Shown here: positions 59,827 to 64,000 of the stretch, piece by piece
Position numbering within the stretch: position 1 is the first letter of the stretch
Layout of the letters: every line of letters begins with the position of its first letter
NCBI GenBank assembly: GCA_038045445.1
Contig: JBBSYC010000001.1
Location: forward strand, 62,001-126,000
Reading direction: 5' to 3'
DNA from: SICU01 sp038045445
GTDB lineage: Archaea; Nanobdellota; Nanobdellia; Pacearchaeales; GW2011-AR1
Length of the DNA stretch: 64,000 nt
The notes under the pieces: generated by a model
What the model saw: the letters and a program-made list of their open reading frames with translations, nothing else
Database searches by the model: none
Told to the model about the DNA's origin: nothing
Translations under genes and position numbers: made by a program

Positions 59827-59843
59827 TCAAATCAAAGATTTGA
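59827..59843 (-). terminator. Hairpin downstream of the 191-aa gene
   Basis: A perfect 7-bp stem TCAAATC/GATTTGA with an AAA loop lies 27 bases after the stop of the minus-strand gene at 59870-60445. Archaeal termination relies mainly on T-runs, so the terminator label is tentative. Confidence 0.3.
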
Positions 59844-59869
59844 AGAAATAATAAAAAGAGGTTGGTGTC

Positions 59870-60445
59870 TCAATTAGATTGGAATGCAACATATCCTGTT
59901 ATACCTTTTTTTCTAAAAAAAGCCTTAGTTATTTTAACTAATCCTTTATCACGTTCCTGGTCAAATAATGCAACTGGAACAAAACGGTCACCATATTTAT
60001 TTTGTTCTTGTGAATCAGCAACAACAATTCCAGCAACATTTGCTACTTTTGGATCTTCTGGTTTTGAACCTTCTTGTGTATGATATGTTGTAGATGTTCC
60101 GCCTTGTCTAAAAGCTACTCGTCCAACTCCCGGAACAGTTTCAATTTTGAATGCATATGGAATATATGCTCCAAAAAGAGATACTCCATTTGTTCCATAA
60201 GAATATAATTTTGTTCTTCCGCTTGTATTAGGTTCATACTTTCCACTTTCACTATTGAAAACTGTATCCCCCCAAAATCCTGCAGATTCATTTACATGAA
60301 CACAAACTGGTCTTTGCTCCCTATCTTGCATAATTCTTAAGATTGTATCTTCTTTTAAGATTGCATCTTCAATAGTTCCGACTGCACCAGAAGCTCTCCA
60401 CCTTTTCCAAAATCTTGGATCATTAGCCTTACTTTGATTTACCAT
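59870..60445 (-). CDS. Hypothetical beta-rich protein (191 aa)
   Basis: A soluble 191-residue protein that I do not recognise. It has a Trp/Arg-rich start (FWKRWRASGAVGTIEDAILK), a Gly/Ser/Tyr-rich middle (GKYEPNTSGRTKLYSYGTNG), and a basic C-terminal KITKAFFRKKGITGYVAF. No signal peptide, cysteine motif or membrane helix. The promoter is clear: TTTAAATAG on the minus strand about 25 bases ahead of the ATG. Its reading frame, base use and promoter support a real gene. Cytoplasmic location is inferred. Confidence 0.65.
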   Translation of the reverse strand: MVNQSKANDPRFWKRWRASGAVGTIEDAILKEDTILRIMQDREQRPVCVHVNESAGFWGDTVFNSESGKYEPNTSGRTKLYSYGTNGVSLFGAYIPYAFKIETVPGVGRVAFRQGGTSTTYHTQEGSKPEDPKVANVAGIVVADSQEQNKYGDRFVPVALFDQERDKGLVKITKAFFRKKGITGYVAFQSN

Positions 60446-60568
60446 AAAATGGTGTAATGCCCCATACTATTTAAACCTTTCGACTTTGTTACCACTCCAT
60501 CATTACTAATTCAAGATAAATGAACACCAAGGCCCCTTGATAATTCAATCCTTCGGAGAGTTTAACAG

Positions 60569-60633
60569 GAATTATGCGGAAAATCACTCGGCTCGTGATT
60601 TTCCCAAATCGCCTTCGGCGACTTCTTTAATTC
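60569..60633. other. Three-way-junction-like hairpin cluster
   Basis: In the 320-base gap between two minus-strand genes, a closing stem GAATTA/TAATTC (60569-60574/60628-60633) encloses a perfect 10-bp hairpin (60578-60587/60595-60604, loop TCGGCTC) and a perfect 5-bp hairpin with a TTC loop (60609-60613/60617-60621). Layout parallels the element at 25411. The rest of the gap (60446-60568 and 60634-60767) shows only the promoter of the 191-residue gene. Confidence 0.4.
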
Positions 60634-60767
60634 AGATGTTAAGTCGAATTTTTTGTGATTCATACAATAAGAAATCTTGTGCTAAAACTCTATTTTATAA
60701 CTGGCGGTTTTCTAAGATATAGAAGGGGGAAAAAAGAAGAAATAATGAATCTAGGGAAAAATTCAAC

Positions 60768-61040
60768 TCAATTGCTTCCCAAATAACTTGTTGCACACAC
60801 TGTTATTACAGGCATTCCTACGGCTACTAAAAAATCTTTTATTCCACTGTAAGCTCTATTGAGATCTATTCTCAAACTATCTCTTAATGAATCTACTACA
60901 AGTAATGTGCAATTTGCCCCAACTACTGCCGCTAAAGTTATGGCATTTTGAGGATCATTCGTCATTTCACTAGATAGTCCAGCACCAACCAAGAGGCCAC
61001 TTGCAAACTCTGGCATAAATAAATCCTCGAGTTTTACCAT
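60768..61040 (-). CDS. Small hypothetical membrane protein (90 aa)
   Basis: A 90-residue protein with up to three hydrophobic stretches (EFASGLLVGAGLS, ITLAAVVGANCTLLVVDSL, FLVAVGMPVITVCATSYLG). I do not recognise a family. Start ATG at 61040 follows an AT-rich region. It is divergent from the gene at 61230 and shares with it a region carrying repeated ATAACTGCA boxes. Confidence 0.55.
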   Translation of the reverse strand: MVKLEDLFMPEFASGLLVGAGLSSEMTNDPQNAITLAAVVGANCTLLVVDSLRDSLRIDLNRAYSGIKDFLVAVGMPVITVCATSYLGSN

Positions 61041-61109
61041 ATGGCTCCGATTTTATTAGAAGATTCTATTATATAAAATTATTCTTTGTATTCTTAAGAC
61101 CATATATAG

Positions 61110-61194
61110 ATAACTGCATAGTTTAAAGGACATATATTTCGCAGTTCTCTATCTGTATAACTGCACTAGAATGCAATGTAAGTCATGCAGTTAT
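61110..61194. promoter_or_regulatory. Repeated ATAACTGCA boxes between divergent genes
   Basis: ATAACTGCA occurs at 61110-61118 and 61157-61165, and its inverse TGCAGTTAT at 61186-61194. The last two form an inverted pair with a 20-base spacer, 35 bases before the GTG start at 61230. A fourth partial site (CGCAGTT) is at about 61140. This looks like a binding site array for a dimeric regulator controlling both genes. Confidence 0.5.
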
Positions 61195-61229
61195 CCATAA
61201 TAATATAAAGGAGTGGTTCCTTTATTTTT

Positions 61230-61607
61230 GTGTCTGTTAGGGGATTTGATTATAGAGATGATGCTAAGCTCGCTGAGCTCTATGTTCTTAACGCTATAAA
61301 TTGTAAGTATTTTGAAGATCGTTCTACGAATCGTCCTTTGAATCGTTCTTTGGTGTTGTTGGATGTAAGGCTCAATGATAAAGATAAAATTGTTTGTGCA
61401 GGACTCTTGGAAGAAATGAGAGAGGGAATAGTTAGAATTACTAAAATAGTATCTCCTCTAAAGGAACCTCTTGCTGTACAGATTCGTAAGATAAGGGGAG
61501 TAATGTCTTTGGATTCTGATGGTTTATTAATTGATTTCTCGGAGAGGGTTTTTTATGCAAGACTTGATGGAAATGTTTTAAGACAAGCAGTTTATCCGAA
61601 TCTGTGA
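61230..61607 (+). CDS. Hypothetical protein (125 aa, GTG start)
   Basis: A 125-residue soluble protein, not recognised. Residues 40-95 alternate strands (LVLLDVRLNDKDKIVCAGLL, GIVRITKIVSPLKEPLAVQI) and the end reads RVFYARLDGNVLRQAVYPNL. It starts with GTG at 61230; an in-frame ATG is not available nearby. No membrane or metal motif. It stands upstream of the m5C methyltransferase operon but with a TATA box between them. Confidence 0.55.
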   Translation: MSVRGFDYRDDAKLAELYVLNAINCKYFEDRSTNRPLNRSLVLLDVRLNDKDKIVCAGLLEEMREGIVRITKIVSPLKEPLAVQIRKIRGVMSLDSDGLLIDFSERVFYARLDGNVLRQAVYPNL

Positions 61608-61639
61608 ATCATTTATAAATATACTTACTAAGATATTTT

Positions 61640-62602
61640 ATGGCAAAACCTGAAATGAAACTTGCTTTTGAAGAGCGCATGAGGAAACTTCTTCAAGATG
61701 CCCAAGATTTCGATAATTATTCAAAGATAGTTCATATCAAACCTCTTAATTATATAAGGTGTAATACTTTAAAGATATCTTCTGATGAACTCTTTGATAG
61801 GTTATCTAAAAGATGGAATGTTGTCAGACCATTTTTAGAACATAATGAAATAATGCTTGTTGACCAGGAACTTAAACCTGGAGAACTGGGAAATGCGATA
61901 GAACATCTGCTTGGTTATTATTATATTCAGGAAGTTTGTAGTATGATGAGCGTGATTGCTCTTGATACCAAACCTAATGAGCGTGTGCTTGATGTGTGTG
62001 CTTCTCCTGGAAGCAAGACTACTCAGATTGCTGCAACTATGAAAAATACTGGGACTTTGATTGCAAATGATGTTAAGCTTGATAGATTGCGTATACTTGC
62101 TGCAAATCTTGAACGTTGTGGTGTGATGAACTGCGTTGTGGTTAGAAATGATGGAGTTGGGCTTTGTTCAAGACTTGCTAAGGAGGGTTTTAAATTTGAT
62201 AAAATACTTCTTGATGCTCCTTGCTCTGGAGAAGGGACTCTTAGAAGTTCTTCTAAGGCTTTCTTGATGTGGAATGAGAAAGTTGTAAATAAATTATCTA
62301 GAGAGCAAAAAAAGCTTATTGCAAATGCGATTAAATGCTTAAAAAAAGATGGGGTGCTTGTTTATTCTACTTGCACACATGCTCCTGAAGAGAATGAATC
62401 TGTTGTTGATTTTGCTTTGAAGAATTTTCCTGTTTCAGTTGAGAAAGTTAATTTGCCTTTGAAATGTAGGCCCGGAGTTAATTCATGGGATGGTGTGGAA
62501 TATAGCAATGAAATGGAAAAGTGTTGCAGGATTTATCCACAAGATAATGATAGTGAAGGTTTTTTTGTTTCTAAGATTAGATTATTGGAGGAAGTTGGAT
62601 GA
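61640..62602 (+). CDS. RNA m5C methyltransferase (NOL1/NOP2/Sun family)
   Basis: Methylates C5 of cytosine in rRNA or tRNA. The 320-residue protein has the SAM-binding motif VLDVCASPGSKTTQIAATM, the motif IV Cys195 in DAPCSGEG and the nucleophile Cys245 in YSTCTHAPEENE, the two-cysteine arrangement of the NSUN/RsmB group. It lacks an N-terminal PUA domain. A PUA-like protein is encoded two genes downstream, with the Nudix gene overlapping both, so the three form an operon. A TTTATAAAT box (61612-61620) precedes the ATG by 19 bases. rRNA versus tRNA target is not decidable. Confidence 0.92.
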   Translation: MAKPEMKLAFEERMRKLLQDAQDFDNYSKIVHIKPLNYIRCNTLKISSDELFDRLSKRWNVVRPFLEHNEIMLVDQELKPGELGNAIEHLLGYYYIQEVCSMMSVIALDTKPNERVLDVCASPGSKTTQIAATMKNTGTLIANDVKLDRLRILAANLERCGVMNCVVVRNDGVGLCSRLAKEGFKFDKILLDAPCSGEGTLRSSSKAFLMWNEKVVNKLSREQKKLIANAIKCLKKDGVLVYSTCTHAPEENESVVDFALKNFPVSVEKVNLPLKCRPGVNSWDGVEYSNEMEKCCRIYPQDNDSEGFFVSKIRLLEEVG

Positions 62603-63030
62603 TTAAAAGATTAATTGTTCATCTGCTCGGAATTCAATCAGCTGTTGCTGCAATCATTGTTAAAGATGGAAAGATTTTGCTTACTAAAAGATCTAAATTA
62701 CTTACTGAAGGTGGAAAGTGGTGCTTGCCTGGAGGTGGAACCGATAAATGGGAAAAATCTGTAAATGCTGTTGAACGCGAGGTTTTTGAAGAAGTTGGAC
62801 TTAAGACCTCTGATTGCAAATTGCTTTTTGTTCAGGAAGAGATAGTTCATAGATTGAATTTACATGCAAATGTTTTTGTTTTTGAGGTTAGGACTTCTGG
62901 GAAAATCAAGGCAAATTGGGAAGTTACAGAATATGGGTGGTTTACTAGAAGGGAAATAGAAAAGATGTCTCTTGCTTTTAGTCATCGAGATATTTTAAAT
63001 AAATATTTTAATTATGTGAGGTCTAAATGA
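62599..63030 (+). CDS. Nudix hydrolase
   Basis: A 143-residue Nudix enzyme. The Nudix box GGGTDKWEKSVNAVEREVFE followed by EVGL has all the conserved Gly, Arg-Glu and Glu-Glu positions. The N-terminal strands (QSAVAAIIVKDGKILLTKRS) are typical. Substrates include nucleoside diphosphate derivatives, and cannot be assigned. It overlaps the methyltransferase stop by 4 bases (ATGA) and the next gene likewise. Confidence 0.93.
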   Translation: MIKRLIVHLLGIQSAVAAIIVKDGKILLTKRSKLLTEGGKWCLPGGGTDKWEKSVNAVEREVFEEVGLKTSDCKLLFVQEEIVHRLNLHANVFVFEVRTSGKIKANWEVTEYGWFTRREIEKMSLAFSHRDILNKYFNYVRSK

Positions 63031-63482
63031 AAGTTGAATTCTTTGATTCTAAGAGAAGAAAGAAACTACTTGCTGAGCTTAATGAGACTTTTGGAATAAC
63101 TGAGCTTCCAAAAATCCTTTTTGAGACTGGGAGAGAAAAGATAAGGGGTTTTACTGGAGACTTGACAATTGATGAACTTTATACTCTTGATAGACTTACT
63201 AATATTGAATTCATGGGGATTTATCTTTTTAGAAAAGATATGCAGTTCATGAGACTGGGGTTTGATGGAACGATACTCTTGAAAGAACAGATTAACAAGA
63301 ATGTCATTGAAATTAATATTGAACAGCTTGAAAAATGGATGGTTGGACATAATCTAGATATAGCTGTTGAAAAAGGAATTTATGTTGTGAAAAATGGGGA
63401 TGATGTTTTTGGATGTGCTGTTTCAGATGGAAAACATTTGATTAATTTTGTTCCAAAAGAGAGAAGAATTAGAAGGAGTTAA
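63027..63482 (+). CDS. PUA-like RNA-binding protein
   Basis: A 151-residue protein whose C-terminal part (about 110-151) reads DIAVEKGIYVVKNGDDVFG then HLINFVPKERRIRRS. This matches the PUA-like tail found fused to or encoded beside archaeal Sun-family methyltransferases (LLNYVPKERR-type ending). The N-terminal part (residues 1-100) is helical/strand without a named domain. The 4-base overlap with the Nudix gene ties it to the methyltransferase operon. It likely binds the RNA substrate of the methyltransferase. Confidence 0.7.
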   Translation: MKVEFFDSKRRKKLLAELNETFGITELPKILFETGREKIRGFTGDLTIDELYTLDRLTNIEFMGIYLFRKDMQFMRLGFDGTILLKEQINKNVIEINIEQLEKWMVGHNLDIAVEKGIYVVKNGDDVFGCAVSDGKHLINFVPKERRIRRS

Positions 63483-63634
63483 TTCTTATTTTTAGACTTT
63501 GGAAACTTTTTATTAACTTCTTTAATGGCTTCACCTATAGCTAGGGTATTTTCAGATGACATGATAAAATCTCTAAAATCTTGATTTACTTCTTTCTTTT
63601 TTATTGTTTTGGATAGCTTTAAAACTATATCTAA
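63479..63634 (-). pseudogene. Possible decayed minus-strand gene end
   Basis: The minus strand is open from 63634 to a TAA at 63479 and reads DIVLKLSKTIKKKEVNQDF, then RDFIMSSENTLAIGEAIKEV and a Lys-rich end. It has no good start codon (a stop precedes it; the only ATG, at 63562, gives 27 residues). The protein-like composition suggests a remnant. It shares its 3' end with the PUA gene stop. Confidence 0.25.
63618..63630 (+). promoter_or_regulatory. TATA box of map
   Basis: TTTAAAACTATAT lies 16-29 bases before the ATG at 63647, consistent with a near-leaderless transcript of the methionine aminopeptidase gene. Confidence 0.5.
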
Positions 63635-63646
63635 TTATTGACTTTT

Positions 63647-64000
63647 ATGGAGAAAACGGTAATTGATAAGATTTTGAAGGCTGGCAAGATTGCTCAAGAG
63701 CTTATAAAATATGCTCGAGAGATAGTTGTTAAAGATAGAAGTTTGTTTGAGATAGCTACTCTTATTGATGACAAGATTCATTCTTTGGGAGCTAAACCTG
63801 CTTTTCCCGTTAATTTAAGCATAAACGAAGTTGCCGCTCACTATACTCCTTCTTATGGAGATATGGGGGTTGCTCATGGGTTGCTTAAAGTTGATATAGG
63901 TATTAGTGTCGATGGATATATTGCAGATACTGCATTTACTGTTGATTTAGATAATTCTGACTTAAACAAAAAGTTGATTGAATCTGCCGAAGCTGGTGTT
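63647..64000 (+). CDS. map: Methionine aminopeptidase type II, N-terminal part
   Basis: Removes the initiator methionine. The first 118 codons are in the window; the gene continues past the right edge. It reads AREIVVKDRSLFEIATLIDD, then AFPVNLSINEVAAHYTPSYG (substrate-binding His) and VDIGISVDGYIADTAFTVD (the two metal-binding Asp residues). The VAAHYTP stretch is the archaeal/eukaryotic type II form. It starts at ATG 63647, after a TATA box. Confidence 0.95.
   Translation, partial: MEKTVIDKILKAGKIAQELIKYAREIVVKDRSLFEIATLIDDKIHSLGAKPAFPVNLSINEVAAHYTPSYGDMGVAHGLLKVDIGISVDGYIADTAFTVDLDNSDLNKKLIESAEAGV

Noticed and set aside
60537..60722. 61-codon plus-strand reading frame
   Set aside because: It lies on the three-way-junction hairpins and lacks a promoter or any recognisable protein pattern.

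Overview
The window is AT-rich archaeal DNA. Archaeal hallmarks are deoxyhypusine synthase, aRF1, Sec61-beta (SecG), archaeal NAC, ribosomal protein L15e, type II methionine aminopeptidase, class III (prepilin-like) signal peptides, and TATA-like boxes 20-30 bases before many start codons with almost no leader. Small streamlined proteins, split or trimmed translation factors, many toxin-antitoxin genes and giant surface proteins suggest a DPANN archaeon of the Pacearchaeota/Woesearchaeota kind. That placement is inferred from gene content only; there is no 16S gene here.

Layout. 1-10 kb: the end of a PIN toxin gene, a DNA repair glycosylase, gatA, a metallo-hydrolase, deoxyhypusine synthase, an AbiE-type pair, HIT, orphan antitoxins, a DUF4258/DUF2283 pair, ftsZ, a nitroreductase, a MazG-like enzyme and mnmA. 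11-23.7 kb: three consecutive genes for giant surface proteins (724, 2405 and 1044 residues). They share one C-terminal architecture, and two share a nearly identical 563-bp segment. 23.7-37.8 kb: an information-processing region (aRF1, ValRS, endonuclease III, SecG, NAC, MinD, a two-piece MetRS). It also carries three toxin-antitoxin modules joined to translation genes by ATGA overlaps, and a metallophosphoesterase gene broken around a foreign-looking nucleotidyltransferase gene. 37.8-44.5 kb: a NYN nuclease/membrane ATPase pair, tRNA-Gly, an MFS transporter, a zinc-ribbon/Hsp20-like protein, a PIF1-type helicase, tRNA-Leu, pyrophosphatase and tRNA-Ile. Partial copies of both minus-strand tRNA 3' ends lie just downstream of those tRNA genes. 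44.5-55.1 kb: a full type IV pilus-like locus with an assembly ATPase, two TadC-like membrane proteins, a KaiC-like ATPase, six pilin-like proteins (one a 1013-residue vWA protein) and a membrane winged-helix protein. 55.1-64 kb: L15e, a topoisomerase I with a 496-residue LAGLIDADG intein, small unknown genes, and an RNA m5C methyltransferase/Nudix/PUA operon followed by the start of map.

The genes combine housekeeping functions (translation, tRNA modification, secretion, division) with two outward-facing systems, the pilus and the giant surface proteins, that could serve attachment to a host or to polysaccharide. Toxin-antitoxin genes and small invaders are scattered between them. Several intergenic stretches contain clusters of perfect hairpins with no protein-coding explanation; these are the main unexplained DNA in the window.
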